This document shows, one piece after another, positions 37,492 to 47,929 of a DNA stretch of 53,740 nt. Position numbers and translations under genes: made by a program. The notes under the pieces were generated by a model. It searched no databases. It was not told the DNA's origin and saw only the letters and a program-made list of their open reading frames with translations. The stretch spans positions 1 to 53,740 of the forward strand of contig JADLCD010000151.1 of assembly GCA_020847395.1 (NCBI GenBank), in the 5' to 3' direction. Every line of letters begins with the position of its first letter. Position 1 is the first letter of the stretch. This DNA is from Chitinophagaceae bacterium (GTDB taxonomy: Bacteria; Bacteroidota; Bacteroidia; Chitinophagales; Chitinophagaceae).

Positions 37492-38541
37492 ATGGCAAAA
37501 TTAAATTTCGGCGGCGTTGAGGAAAACGTAGTAACACGTGACGAATTCCCGTTAAGCAAAGCCCAGGAAGTATTAAAGAACGAAACGATTGCAGTTATAG
37601 GATACGGCGTTCAGGGACCCGGACAGGCGTTGAACCAGAGAGATAACGGTATTAATGTAATAGTTGGTCAGCGTAAAAATTCAAAAACCTGGGATAAAGC
37701 TGTGAAAGATGGTTTTGTTCCTGGTGAAACTTTGTTTGAGATTGAAGAAGCATTGCAGAAAGGCACTATTATCTGCTACCTGCTAAGCGATGCGGCACAA
37801 ATTGAATTGTGGCCTACCGTTAAAAAACATCTTACTGCAGGTAAAGCATTGTATTTCTCTCATGGCTTTGGTATTACGTTTAACGAGCAAACCGGTATTG
37901 TTCCTCCAAAAGATGTGGACGTATTTTTGGTTGCACCAAAAGGTTCCGGTACATCATTGCGTCGCATGTTTTTACAAGGCCGCGGCTTAAACAGCAGCTA
38001 TGCTATTTTTCAGGATGCTACCGGTAAAGCAAAAGATCGTGTAATTGCGTTGGGTATCGCAGTGGGCAGCGGTTATCTTTTTGAAACCAATTTCAAGAAA
38101 GAAGTATATAGCGATTTAACCGGCGAACGTGGTACGCTTATGGGTGCCATCCAGGGTATTTTCGCTGCACAATACCAGGTATTGCGCGATAAAGGACATT
38201 CTCCTTCAGAAGCATTTAATGAAACTGTTGAAGAGTTGACACAATCGTTAATGCCGCTCGTTGCCGAAAATGGTATGGACTGGATGTATGCCAACTGTTC
38301 CACAACCGCTCAGCGTGGCGCATTGGACTGGTGGAAAAAATTCCGTGATGCCACTGCTCCTGTGTTCAAAGAATTATATGAAAGCGTAGCAACCGGTAAA
38401 GAATCTCAGCGTTCTATCGACAGCAACAGTAAAGCCGATTACCGCGAGAAGCTGGAAGGCGAATTAAAAGAATTGCGCGACAGTGAAATGTGGCAGGCTG
38501 GTAAAACAGTGAGAAGTTTGAGACCTGAGAATCAGAAATAG
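37492..38541 (+). CDS. ilvC: Ketol-acid reductoisomerase
   Basis: Enzyme of 349 residues, in the size class of the short (class I) reductoisomerases. The amino Rossmann domain has IAVIGYGVQGPGQALNQRD and the cofactor loop VGQRKNSKTW, whose basic residues suggest NADPH. LYFSHGFGITF and the Mg-binding DLTGERGTLMGAIQGIF follow. It isomerises and reduces acetolactate or acetohydroxybutyrate. ATG 37492 (MAKLNFGGVEENV) is preferred; the earlier in-frame start at 37429 adds 21 unlike residues. Confidence 0.94.
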   Translation: MAKLNFGGVEENVVTRDEFPLSKAQEVLKNETIAVIGYGVQGPGQALNQRDNGINVIVGQRKNSKTWDKAVKDGFVPGETLFEIEEALQKGTIICYLLSDAAQIELWPTVKKHLTAGKALYFSHGFGITFNEQTGIVPPKDVDVFLVAPKGSGTSLRRMFLQGRGLNSSYAIFQDATGKAKDRVIALGIAVGSGYLFETNFKKEVYSDLTGERGTLMGAIQGIFAAQYQVLRDKGHSPSEAFNETVEELTQSLMPLVAENGMDWMYANCSTTAQRGALDWWKKFRDATAPVFKELYESVATGKESQRSIDSNSKADYREKLEGELKELRDSEMWQAGKTVRSLRPENQK

Positions 38542-38635
38542 GGGCAGGGGTTGTGTGAATGGTGAATAGGTGAAACGTGAAAGGTTAGACCTGAGGCAGA
38601 ACCTGTAGCAGATTCCGATACACAAAGTAATATCG

Positions 38636-38700
38636 GGTACAACTTGCAATCGGTAACCTGAAACCAGAAACTTGTAACCTGCAACCGCCTCTGAACTTTT
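38636..38700. repeat. Dispersed 'aacctg' repeat, copy 2
   Basis: The ilvC-ilvA spacer carries CTTGTAACCTGCAACC (38671-38686) and GGTAACCTGAAACC (38652-38665), sharing TTGTAACCTGCAA with the ilvN-ilvC spacer palindrome. Such word repeats produce spurious open frames (QVTSxKLQV) on the minus strand. Confidence 0.65.
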
Positions 38701-38703
38701 AAA

Positions 38704-39990
38704 ATGAAAGACGAAAACAAAAACGAAACGATAAAGCAAAGCCTTCCCGCCTGGTCGGGGAGGCTTAACTTTCATGACGCGGTCTATCGCCTGAAAAAGA
38801 TCGTGAACCGTACGCCTTTAATGTACAACCAAAACCTTTCGCGCAGGTATGGCTGCGAAGTGTATCTTAAAAGAGAAGACCTTCAAATAGCGCGTTCCTA
38901 CAAATTACGTGGTGCGTATAATATGATCTCCAGTCTTAATGCAGATCAAAAAAAACAGGGTGTGGTTTGTGCCAGCGCCGGAAATCACGCGCAGGGATTT
39001 GCCTATAGTTGTAAAAAATTGGGCATCAAAGGAGTGATATTTATGCCTGTGATCACGCCACGGCAAAAAATTAACCAGACAAAAATGTTTGGTGAAGACT
39101 TTATTGAAATAAAACTGGTGGGAGATACATTTGATGATTGTGCCGCTGCCGCAAAATCATTTACGGTTGAACACAATATGGTTTTTATTCCTCCCTTTGA
39201 TGATTATAGTATAATAGAAGGGCAGGGAACCGTAGCGGTGGAAATACTGGAAGACGCTTCTGATATTGATTATGTTTTTATTCCCATAGGTGGTGGCGGG
39301 CTGTGTGCGGGCATCGGCGCTTATTTTAAAACTTTCAGCCCAAATACAAAAATAATGGGCGTTGAACCCGCTGGTGCTCCTTCAATGAAAGCCGCGCTTG
39401 ATGCCGGGCATCCTGTTACGCTTAATGAAATTGACCGTTTTGTGGATGGTGCAGCAGTAAAACGTGTAGGCGATATTACCTACGAAATTTGCAGTAAAGT
39501 TTTGGATGATATCATACTTGTTCCTGAAGGAAGAATTTGTACCACTATCTTAAGATTATATAATGAAGATGCCATAGTGGTTGAACCTGCCGGCGCGCTA
39601 TCTATAGCTGCGCTGGAGCAATGTGCGGAAGAAATTAAAGGCAAAAAAGTAGTGTGTATTGTTAGTGGTGGTAATAATGATATTGACAGGATGCCGGAAA
39701 TAAAAGAAAAGTCGCTGCAATTTGAAGGACTGAAACATTACTTTCTCATCAACTTTGCACAGCGCCCCGGTGCCTTAAAAGAATTTGTAAATAATGTTTT
39801 AGGACCTGACGACGACATTACCAGGTTCGAATTTATGCAGAAAACTAACAAAGAAGCTGGCCCCGCACTGGTGGGCATAGAGCTTCAAAACAGAAATGAT
39901 TATATCAGGTTGATTGAAAATATGAAGCAATACCAGGTTAATTTTTCTGAAATAAATAAAGACAACCAGTTGCTTGCATACCTGGTATAA
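38704..39990 (+). CDS. ilvA: Threonine ammonia-lyase (threonine dehydratase)
   Basis: PLP enzyme of 428 residues that makes 2-oxobutyrate for isoleucine. The catalytic Lys67 lies in REDLQIARSYKLRGAYN, phosphate binding in IGGGGLCAG, and the NHAQGFAYSC segment is standard. One ACT-like regulatory domain follows from residue ~340 (HYFLINFAQRPGALKEFVNN), whereas the E. coli biosynthetic enzyme has two, so the feedback response may differ. It is the last gene of the ilv operon. Confidence 0.94.
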   Translation: MKDENKNETIKQSLPAWSGRLNFHDAVYRLKKIVNRTPLMYNQNLSRRYGCEVYLKREDLQIARSYKLRGAYNMISSLNADQKKQGVVCASAGNHAQGFAYSCKKLGIKGVIFMPVITPRQKINQTKMFGEDFIEIKLVGDTFDDCAAAAKSFTVEHNMVFIPPFDDYSIIEGQGTVAVEILEDASDIDYVFIPIGGGGLCAGIGAYFKTFSPNTKIMGVEPAGAPSMKAALDAGHPVTLNEIDRFVDGAAVKRVGDITYEICSKVLDDIILVPEGRICTTILRLYNEDAIVVEPAGALSIAALEQCAEEIKGKKVVCIVSGGNNDIDRMPEIKEKSLQFEGLKHYFLINFAQRPGALKEFVNNVLGPDDDITRFEFMQKTNKEAGPALVGIELQNRNDYIRLIENMKQYQVNFSEINKDNQLLAYLV

Positions 39991-40101
39991 AAAATTACCC
40001 GGATTTTGATGCGCTTTTGAGATTTGTGGGTTTTGTAAATGAGTTAGTTCCTTCATTACTAAGGCTGGAAAAGTACATAATATTTATCCTGTCCCAATTT
40101 T

Positions 40102-40575
40102 TTAATTGCGTTTAAAGTACCTCTTTGTATCAATACTGTTATACGGGTTGTAAAACAAAGCACTGTCATTGCATAAGTATGGTCTGAAGAATTCTTTTCG
40201 TTGCCCGGTTTGTTTATCAATTATAGAAACAACCGTGGAAGAATCAGCAGGATATGTAGATATTTTAAATTCATAATCTATATTATAAGTATCAATCGTT
40301 TTCAATACCTGATTTTCATAATAAGAAACGGTTCCATTTTTGTTGAAAACATATTTATAATTCATTCCTGTACTTGCTGGGGTTTCAATAAAACTATTGC
40401 TTCCCGGGTAAGTAACGATTGAATAATCCCATGAATAGCTTGCTGGTAATATTCTTTTTACAATGTCAATTGAGTTGGTTTTTTCAGAGCAGGAATTATC
40501 ATTACGCTCTTTTTTGCATGCCACAACAAGCAATACACACCAAAAAAATGCATTAATAGTATTAGTTGTTTTCAT
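40102..40575 (-). CDS. Small hypothetical lipoprotein
   Basis: Protein of 157 residues with a lipoprotein signal ending at Cys20 (VLLVVACKKERND). The rest is a beta-rich domain with YVFNKNGTVSYY and TGQRKEFFRPYLCND, similar in style to small Bacteroidota lipocalin-like lipoproteins, but I do not recognise a family. It is convergent with ilvA and divergent from gltB; no function is suggested by the neighbours. Confidence 0.7.
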   Translation of the reverse strand: MKTTNTINAFFWCVLLVVACKKERNDNSCSEKTNSIDIVKRILPASYSWDYSIVTYPGSNSFIETPASTGMNYKYVFNKNGTVSYYENQVLKTIDTYNIDYEFKISTYPADSSTVVSIIDKQTGQRKEFFRPYLCNDSALFYNPYNSIDTKRYFKRN

Positions 40576-40898
40576 TAATAATATTTAATTATAATAAATA
40601 GACAACCATATTAGTAATATCGTTACAATAAATAAGGTGTGTAATGTATTTTAAGAGGCTATACGAAGGCGCTCTAAGATATTATCTAAAAGTTTAATCG
40701 GGTTGGACCTAAGCCGGAGACCGGTCTAAAATTTCAAATTTCTGTTAAGCTATCCGGATAAGATTTATATAAACCATTTTTAAACAATTTGCATTTTTTA
40801 TCTCTTTTTCCGTATTTTTATCCTCTTGCCTGCCATGTGATTAGAAAAATGTTTAACTTTTCTAAGTTTTATTGATTTTTATTCAAAAAATCTTTTGT
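40576..40898 (+). promoter_or_regulatory. Spacer before gltB with promoter candidate
   Basis: No gene is seen. TTTG (40788-40791), 21 bases and TATTTTTA (40813-40820) form a plausible promoter with the last base off consensus. A 10-base palindrome AGACCGGTCT lies at 40718-40727, about 60 bases upstream of it. Confidence 0.4.
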
Positions 40899-43800
40899 AT
40901 GTTAAGTAAAGGTTTGTACAGACCGGAATTTGAGCATGATTCCTGCGGTGTGGGTTTTGTCGCTAATATTAAAGGTAATAAGTCTCACCAGATTATCTCT
41001 GATGCGCTTACCATACTGGAAAATATGGAACACCGCGGTGCCTGCGGCAGCGAAAGCAATACCGGCGACGGCGCAGGCATTATGATACAGGTGCCACATG
41101 AATTTTTCTTTGCAGAATGTGTTAAGCTTGGCGTTCATTTGCCTGCTTTTGGTCGTTATGGTGTTGGAGTAATCTTCTTTCCAAAAGAACTAAGACTCAG
41201 AGAAGAATGCCGCGAAATATTTGCCCGCGCTGCCGAAAAGCTCGGCCTTGAAATACTTACCTATCGCAAGGTTCCTGTAAATACTTTTGATATCGGCCCT
41301 ACTGCGCTTTCTGTTGAACCGGAAATTGAACAGGTATTTATTGCCTGCCCCGACCACGTAGATAACCCGGAAGAGTTTGAGCGTAAACTTTTTGTATTGC
41401 GTAACTATGCTACGCATACCATAAATAATACCGTAAAGAAAGATGCGATTGGTTTCTATATCGCATCGCTTTCTTATAAAACAGTATCCTATAAAGGTCA
41501 GTTAACCAGCAACCAGGTTCGTACTTATTTTACCGACCTTACCAATAAAAGAGTAGTAAGCGCTTTTGGATTAGTGCATTCAAGGTTTGCTACCAATACC
41601 TTCCCTTCATGGAAACTGGCCCAGCCGTTCCGCTATATTGCACACAATGGTGAAATCAACACTTTACAGGGAAATTTAAACTGGCTTAAAACCAGCGAAA
41701 ATGGTTTCTCTTCCCCATATTTTTCAGAAGAAGAAATGGAAATGTTGCTGCCCATCGTTACGCCTGGTATGTCTGACTCTGCCTGTTTGGATAATATGGT
41801 TGAGTTGCTTACCATGACCGGCAGGTCATTACCACACGTAATGATGATGCTGATACCTGAGGCATGGGATGGCAATGATAAAATGGACCCGATTAAAAAA
41901 GCTTTCTATGAATATCATGCGGCAATAATGGAGCCCTGGGATGGCCCGGCTTCTATTTCATTCACCGATGGAAAAATAATCGGCGCTACGCTCGACAGGA
42001 ATGGTCTGCGTCCTTCCAGATTCTGTGTTACGCATGATGATCGTGTAATTATGGCGTCAGAAACAGGCGCATTACCTGTTAATCCACGTATAGTAAAAAG
42101 CTATGGCAGGCTTCAGCCTGGTAAAATGTTTGTGGTTGATATGGAGCAGGGAAGGATCATCAGCGATGAAGAATTGAAGAGAGATATCTGCACACAAAAA
42201 CCTTACAGCGATTGGTTAAATCAATATAAAATACGTTTGGAAGAATTAGCGCCTCCGCGTGTAACGTTCACCCATTTGTCTGAAGACTATGTATTCAAAT
42301 ACCAGAAAGCATTTGGATACAGCACAGAAGATGTTGAAACCATCATTAAGCCAATGGCGATAGATGGTAAGGAACCTGTGGGTTCAATGGGAACAGATGT
42401 ACCACTGGCGGTATTGTCTGACCAGCCTCAGCACCTCAGCAGTTATTTCAAACAATTATTTGCGCAGGTTACTAATCCGCCTATTGATCCTATCAGGGAA
42501 AGATTGGTAATGAGCCTTGCTTCTTATGTGGGTAATAACGGTAATCTTCTTTCCGAAGATCCAAGACATTGCCATGCGGTGGCGTTAAAGCAACCTATAC
42601 TAACCAGCACCGAATTGGAAAAACTTCGCAGTATAGATACCGGTATTTTCCAGGCAAAAACATTGCAATGTTATTTCAGGGCCGATGGCAAACCGGGTTC
42701 ATTAAAAGCCGCATTAGAAAGGCTTTGCCGTTATGCAGTAGATGCTGTTGAAGATGGTTTTGAAGTAATTATTCTTTCAGACAGAGCCATAGATTCAGAC
42801 CACGCTGCAATACCTTCCCTGCTGGCAGTTGCCGCTGTTCATCACCATCTTATCCGTAAAGGTTTGCGTGGCCAGGTTGGTATAGTGGTAGAAGCAGGAG
42901 ATGTTTGGGAAGTGCATCACTTTGCCTGTTTAATAGGTTTTGGTGCAACAGCCATCAATCCTTACCTGGCATTGGCTACCATACGCACTATGAAGGCCAC
43001 AGGTAAATGGGAAACTGAACTGGAATGGGAATACATGCGCAAGAATTATGTGAAAGCGGTTTGCGATGGCTTGCTGAAAGTGTTCTCCAAAATGGGAATA
43101 TCCACATTACAATCATACCAGGGTGCACAGATATTCGAGATATTGGGATTGAACAATGATGTGGTCAGCAAGTATTTTACCGGCGCTGTGAGCAGGATAG
43201 AAGGAATGGGACTGGATGAAATAGCAAAAGAGGCGCTTGCCAAGCACACGCTGGCGTTCAACCGTAAAAATATACCCGTTGATCGCTTATCTGTTGGTGG
43301 TATATACCAATGGAAGCGTAAAGGAGAATTTCATCTCTTTAACCCGCAAACCATTCACCTGCTGCAATATGCTACAAGAATGAATGATTATAATACTTTT
43401 AAAAAGTATAGTAAAGCGGTTAACGACCAGGGAGAGAAAGCCTGTACATTACGCAGCTTATTCCGTTTTAAAAAGAATCGTCCTTCTATATCTATTGACG
43501 AAGTTGAACCTGCAGAAAATATTTACAAACGTTTTGCAACAGGAGCAATGTCCTTCGGTTCCATTTCATGGGAGGCACATACCACGTTGGCAATCGCGAT
43601 GAACCGGCTCGGTGGCAAAAGCAATACCGGTGAAGGTGGCGAAGATGAAAAGCGCTATGAATTGCTGCCTAATGGCGACTCTATGCGTTCGGCTATCAAG
43701 CAGGTGGCTTCTGCGAGATTTGGCGTTACCAGCCAGTATCTTACTGAAGCAGATGAGCTGCAGATTAAAATGGCGCAGGGCGCTAAGCCTGGTGAAGGCG

Positions 43801-45410
43801 GTCAGCTGCCGGGCGATAAAGTTGATGACTGGATAGGAAGGGTAAGACACTCTACCCCGGGCGTGGGCCTGATCTCTCCGCCGCCGCATCATGATATTTA
43901 TTCCATTGAAGATCTCGCCCAGTTAATATACGATCTTAAAAATGCTAACCGTGCCGCACGTATCAATGTTAAGCTGGTGTCAAAAGCCGGCGTAGGTACT
44001 ATAGCTGCCGGTGTTGCAAAAGCAAAAGCAGATGTAATATTGATCGCGGGATTTGACGGCGGCACGGGAGCGTCACCGGTAAGTTCCATCAAGCATGCAG
44101 GGCTACCCTGGGAGCTTGGCCTGGCTGAAAGCCACCAGACACTGGTGAGAAACAAACTCAGGAGCAGGATAGTATTACAGGCTGACGGGCAAATGAAAAC
44201 TGCCCGTGATATCGTCATCGCTACATTACTGGGTGCAGAAGAGTGGGGCGTTGCTACAGCGGCGCTGGTGGTTGAAGGCTGCATCATGATGCGTAAATGC
44301 CATATGAATACCTGCCCTGTGGGTGTTGCCACGCAAGACCCTGAGTTGCGTAAAAGATTTACCGGCGATCCTGATCATGTAGTGAACTTCTTCAAATTTA
44401 TTACACAGGATCTGCGTGAAATTATGGCTGATCTTGGTTTCCGCACTATCAATGAAATGGTAGGCCAGGCAGATTGTTTGCAAAGAAGGGATGATATCAC
44501 GCACTGGAAATACAGCAAGCTGAATCTTGCACCTGTATTATATAAAGAACCTGCATCAGATTATACCGGGCTTTACAACCAGGAAGAGCAGGATCACGGG
44601 TTGGCTGCTGTATTGGATTGGCAGTTTCTTGAAAAGGCAAAACCCGCGCTGGATCATAAAGAAAGAGTATACGCTGAGTTTAAGATCAGGAATACAGACA
44701 GAACTGCAGGTACAATCCTTTCAAACGAAATTACTAAGCGTTATAAAGCCATAGGCTTACCCGATGATACTATTCATTTCAAATTGACCGGTACCGCAGG
44801 ACAAAGTTTTGGCGCGTTCAATACCAACGGTGTTACACTTGAGCTGGAAGGTGACGCGAACGACTATTTCGGTAAAGGATTGAGCGGCGCAAGGTTGATC
44901 ATATATCCTTCAAAAGAAGCAGGATTTGTGCCTGAGGAAAATAGCATTATTGGTAACGTGGCATTTTATGGCGCTACTTCCGGTGAGGCTTTTATAAGAG
45001 GTAAAGCCGGTGAAAGATTTTGTGTAAGAAACTCAGGCGCTAAAGCTGTGGTAGAAGGCGTGGGTGACCATGGTTGCGAGTATATGACCGGCGGACGCGT
45101 GGTGATATTAGGGGATACCGGAAGAAACTTTGCAGCAGGTATGAGCGGTGGTATTGCGTATGTGTATGATGTAAAAGGACAATTTGCGGAGAACTGCAAT
45201 ATTGAGATGATTGATCTTGATCCTGTAGTGAATGGCGAAGCAGAGGAACTGCATGATATGGTTACAAAGCATTACGCATACACAGCAAGTTCTGTAGCGA
45301 AATTTATACTGGATGATTTTGAAAGCCAGTTAAAGAACTTTGTAAAAGTATTTCCGAAAGATTATAAAAAGGCAGTACAAAAAACAAAGCTGGCTGTTGA
45401 AGGCAGATAA
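40899..45410 (+). CDS. gltB: Glutamate synthase large subunit
   Basis: Protein of about 1503 residues, full length. It begins MLSKGLYRPEFEHDSCGVGF, so Cys16 should become the amino-terminal nucleophile of the glutamine amidotransferase domain after propeptide removal; EHRGACGSESNTGDGAG and HNGEINTLQGN confirm it. The FMN synthase domain follows with the 3Fe-4S ligands in MRKCHMNTCPVG, then the GXGXG barrel (GLSGARLIIYPS). With GltD it makes two glutamates from glutamine and 2-oxoglutarate. Start 40899 is chosen over 40872 because it gives the standard short propeptide. Confidence 0.96.
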   Translation: MLSKGLYRPEFEHDSCGVGFVANIKGNKSHQIISDALTILENMEHRGACGSESNTGDGAGIMIQVPHEFFFAECVKLGVHLPAFGRYGVGVIFFPKELRLREECREIFARAAEKLGLEILTYRKVPVNTFDIGPTALSVEPEIEQVFIACPDHVDNPEEFERKLFVLRNYATHTINNTVKKDAIGFYIASLSYKTVSYKGQLTSNQVRTYFTDLTNKRVVSAFGLVHSRFATNTFPSWKLAQPFRYIAHNGEINTLQGNLNWLKTSENGFSSPYFSEEEMEMLLPIVTPGMSDSACLDNMVELLTMTGRSLPHVMMMLIPEAWDGNDKMDPIKKAFYEYHAAIMEPWDGPASISFTDGKIIGATLDRNGLRPSRFCVTHDDRVIMASETGALPVNPRIVKSYGRLQPGKMFVVDMEQGRIISDEELKRDICTQKPYSDWLNQYKIRLEELAPPRVTFTHLSEDYVFKYQKAFGYSTEDVETIIKPMAIDGKEPVGSMGTDVPLAVLSDQPQHLSSYFKQLFAQVTNPPIDPIRERLVMSLASYVGNNGNLLSEDPRHCHAVALKQPILTSTELEKLRSIDTGIFQAKTLQCYFRADGKPGSLKAALERLCRYAVDAVEDGFEVIILSDRAIDSDHAAIPSLLAVAAVHHHLIRKGLRGQVGIVVEAGDVWEVHHFACLIGFGATAINPYLALATIRTMKATGKWETELEWEYMRKNYVKAVCDGLLKVFSKMGISTLQSYQGAQIFEILGLNNDVVSKYFTGAVSRIEGMGLDEIAKEALAKHTLAFNRKNIPVDRLSVGGIYQWKRKGEFHLFNPQTIHLLQYATRMNDYNTFKKYSKAVNDQGEKACTLRSLFRFKKNRPSISIDEVEPAENIYKRFATGAMSFGSISWEAHTTLAIAMNRLGGKSNTGEGGEDEKRYELLPNGDSMRSAIKQVASARFGVTSQYLTEADELQIKMAQGAKPGEGGQLPGDKVDDWIGRVRHSTPGVGLISPPPHHDIYSIEDLAQLIYDLKNANRAARINVKLVSKAGVGTIAAGVAKAKADVILIAGFDGGTGASPVSSIKHAGLPWELGLAESHQTLVRNKLRSRIVLQADGQMKTARDIVIATLLGAEEWGVATAALVVEGCIMMRKCHMNTCPVGVATQDPELRKRFTGDPDHVVNFFKFITQDLREIMADLGFRTINEMVGQADCLQRRDDITHWKYSKLNLAPVLYKEPASDYTGLYNQEEQDHGLAAVLDWQFLEKAKPALDHKERVYAEFKIRNTDRTAGTILSNEITKRYKAIGLPDDTIHFKLTGTAGQSFGAFNTNGVTLELEGDANDYFGKGLSGARLIIYPSKEAGFVPEENSIIGNVAFYGATSGEAFIRGKAGERFCVRNSGAKAVVEGVGDHGCEYMTGGRVVILGDTGRNFAAGMSGGIAYVYDVKGQFAENCNIEMIDLDPVVNGEAEELHDMVTKHYAYTASSVAKFILDDFESQLKNFVKVFPKDYKKAVQKTKLAVEGR

Positions 45411-45453
45411 CCAAAACTATTCAATTAATAATTAATTCAACTGAGTAAAGAGA

Positions 45454-46968
45454 ATGGGTAAACCAACGGGTTTTATTGAATTTACACGTGAGCTGCCAAC
45501 TAAAAGACCTGTGGCAGAAAGATTGCAGAACTATAATGAGTTCGTAAATCGCTTCTCTGAAAAAGAATTAACCAACCAGGCATCCAGGTGCATGAACTGT
45601 GGCGTTCCCTTTTGCCATAGTAACAATGGTTGCCCGTTGGGAAATGTTATTCCTGAATTTAATGACGCGGTATATCGCAAAAGCTGGAAAGAAGCATACG
45701 ATATTTTAACCTCTACCAATAATTTTCCTGAGTTTACCGGGCGTATTTGTCCTGCGCCATGCGAGAGCGCCTGTGTGCTGGGTATAAATCAACCACCTGT
45801 AACCATTGAGGAAATAGAAAAGCATATTATTGAAATTGCTTTTGAAAAAGGCTTTGTGCAACCGCGCAAACCTAATTTGCAAACCGGTAAAAAAGTAGCG
45901 GTTGTAGGTTCCGGCCCTGCAGGGCTTGCAGCAGCGGCGCAACTGAATTATGCCGGGCATAGCGTAACCGTTTTTGAAAGAGATGATGTGCCCGGTGGTT
46001 TACTGCGTTATGGAATCCCTGATTTTAAATTGGAAAAATGGGTTATTGACAGGAGGGTAGACATTATGCAGCAGGAAGGCATTGAGTTTAAATGCAACGC
46101 TAATGTTGGGGTGAATGTAAGCGTTAATGATTTGTTGCGCGAATACAACGCCGTAGTATTATCCGGAGGTTCTACAAAACCTCGTGATCTTCCAATACCC
46201 GGTCGTAATTTAAAAGGCGTATATTTTGCTATGCAGTTTTTAAAGCAGCAGAATAAGCGTAATGCAAAAAAAGACCCGCTTGCCAATGCTGCTATTGAAA
46301 GCAATATTTTGCCAGAAGAAGTTATGGCTACCGGTAAAAATGTTGTGGTAATTGGTGGAGGTGATACAGGCAGCGACTGTGTGGGTACATCTAACCGCCA
46401 TGGCGCTACAACAGTAACACAGTTTGAACTGATGCCTAAACCGCCTGGTGCAAGAACAGAATTTATGCCATGGCCCACATACCCTATGGTATTAAAAACA
46501 TCCTCTTCGCATGATGAAGGTTGCGACCGCTACTGGGCTATAGCTACAAAAGAATTTGTTGGTGATGATAAAGGCAACCTTAAAGCATTAAAAATTGTTG
46601 ATTTGGAATGGAAGTATTCTGATGACCAACGGCCTTCCCGCTTTGAAGAAGTGCCCGGTTCGGAAAGAGAAATTCCCTGCGAGCTTGCGTTTCTTGCTAT
46701 GGGCTTTGTACATCCTCAACATGAAGGCATGCTTGATGAAATTGAAGTAGAATACGATGAAAGAGGGAATGTAAAAGCAGCAGAAAGATCTTATCAAACC
46801 AATATATCCAAGATATTTACCGCAGGTGATATGCGCCGTGGGCAGTCACTTGTAGTATGGGCTATTAGTGAAGGCCGCGAATGTGCACGCAAGGTTGATG
46901 AGTTTTTGATGGGTAGTTCATTGCTCGAAACTAAAGATGCGTCTTTGGTTTCGCTGGCGGTGGATTAA
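45454..46968 (+). CDS. gltD: Glutamate synthase small subunit
   Basis: FAD/iron-sulfur protein of 504 residues that passes electrons from NAD(P)H to GltB. Two Cys clusters near the amino end (RCMNCGVPFCHSNNGCPLGN; GRICPAPCESACVLG) bind 4Fe-4S centres. The first nucleotide fold is VAVVGSGPAGLAAAAQL and the second VVVIGGGDTGSDCVGT; FTAGDMRRGQSLVVWAI completes FAD binding. It follows gltB after 43 bases in one operon. Its glutamate product feeds the IlvE transamination encoded upstream. Confidence 0.95.
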   Translation: MGKPTGFIEFTRELPTKRPVAERLQNYNEFVNRFSEKELTNQASRCMNCGVPFCHSNNGCPLGNVIPEFNDAVYRKSWKEAYDILTSTNNFPEFTGRICPAPCESACVLGINQPPVTIEEIEKHIIEIAFEKGFVQPRKPNLQTGKKVAVVGSGPAGLAAAAQLNYAGHSVTVFERDDVPGGLLRYGIPDFKLEKWVIDRRVDIMQQEGIEFKCNANVGVNVSVNDLLREYNAVVLSGGSTKPRDLPIPGRNLKGVYFAMQFLKQQNKRNAKKDPLANAAIESNILPEEVMATGKNVVVIGGGDTGSDCVGTSNRHGATTVTQFELMPKPPGARTEFMPWPTYPMVLKTSSSHDEGCDRYWAIATKEFVGDDKGNLKALKIVDLEWKYSDDQRPSRFEEVPGSEREIPCELAFLAMGFVHPQHEGMLDEIEVEYDERGNVKAAERSYQTNISKIFTAGDMRRGQSLVVWAISEGRECARKVDEFLMGSSLLETKDASLVSLAVD

Positions 46969-47251
46969 AAGTAATGCGGAATAGAACTGCATCCTTCAGT
47001 TATAGCAGGTATTGTGTAACCCGTATTTTACGGCTACACCCGCATTTGCAGCATGATTGTTTTTTCTCCCGCCGCCATATGCCTTTGATTCATTACAACC
47101 TGAGAGCGGGATCGGAATGACGAAGGCGGGTTTCTTCATTTCGGTCGCAGTTATTATTCTAAAAGCGATATCCCTGTTTGAAATACACACAAATTGCTGG
47201 TAACAAAAAAAAATATTTAATTTTACCTGCATTGTTTAATTTCTTATTTGC

Positions 47252-47839
47252 ATGTACCAAAAACTTTCTGAGAATGAATTATTGAATCTGCTTCACAATG
47301 ATGATGAAGCGGCCTTCTCGGAAATTTACGATCGGTACTGGGAAAAAATGACCATGCATGTTTTAAAAGTTATTCATTCCCCCGAAGATGCAGGTGATAT
47401 TGTTCAGGAAGTTTTTGTATCAATATGGCGGAGGCGCAGTGAGCTCTTAATAACCGGAGCGCTCGGTGCATATCTTATGAAGTCTGCCAGGAATCTTGCC
47501 ATCAGGCATCTTGAAAAAAATATAAGCAGTCGTAATTTCCTTTCTACACTTTCTTATGCGCTTGAGCATAACAATATCCATACGCAACAGGAGATTGAAT
47601 CTGAAGATATGGAAGATAAAATAGCGCAGGTAGTTTCAAAGCTTCCTCCCAAAATGAGATCGGTTTTTGTTTTAAGCCGTGATGAACAACTTAGTTATAA
47701 GGAGATAGCTAATCAAATGGGGATAGCCGAAACAACAGTTAAAAAACAGGTAAGTAATGCCATTAAAATCATACGCCGCTCGGTTACAGAACTGTCTATT
47801 TCTCTACTATTTTTAGCAGAAATCATGCGCTTTCAATAA
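47252..47839 (+). CDS. FecI-like ECF sigma factor
   Basis: Sigma factor of 195 residues with region 2 (AAFSEIYDRYWEKM, PEDAGDIVQEVFVSIWRRR) and region 4 with KMRSVFVLSRDEQLSYKEIA and a helix-turn-helix (MGIAETTVKKQVSNAI). Followed by a FecR gene after 90 bases and then SusC and SusD genes, so it should switch on the uptake genes when the receptor binds its ligand. Confidence 0.94.
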   Translation: MYQKLSENELLNLLHNDDEAAFSEIYDRYWEKMTMHVLKVIHSPEDAGDIVQEVFVSIWRRRSELLITGALGAYLMKSARNLAIRHLEKNISSRNFLSTLSYALEHNNIHTQQEIESEDMEDKIAQVVSKLPPKMRSVFVLSRDEQLSYKEIANQMGIAETTVKKQVSNAIKIIRRSVTELSISLLFLAEIMRFQ

Positions 47840-47929
47840 ATAATAAATTTTCTTTCATTTTATCTACTACCAACCCCCATGTTCAGGAACATAGTAAAGT
47901 AAGCAGCCATTGCTTTCTAAATATTTACT

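Noticed and set aside
38464-38775. Minus-strand frames spanning the ilvC-ilvA spacer
   Set aside because: They translate the dispersed aacctg repeat (QVTSxKLQV-type sequence) and overlap ilvC and ilvA; not genes.
46969-47251. Structured RNA or terminator between gltD and the FecI-like sigma gene
   Set aside because: Only short imperfect complementarity (AATGA/TCATT with GC-rich words) is present, with no clear stem plus T-run.
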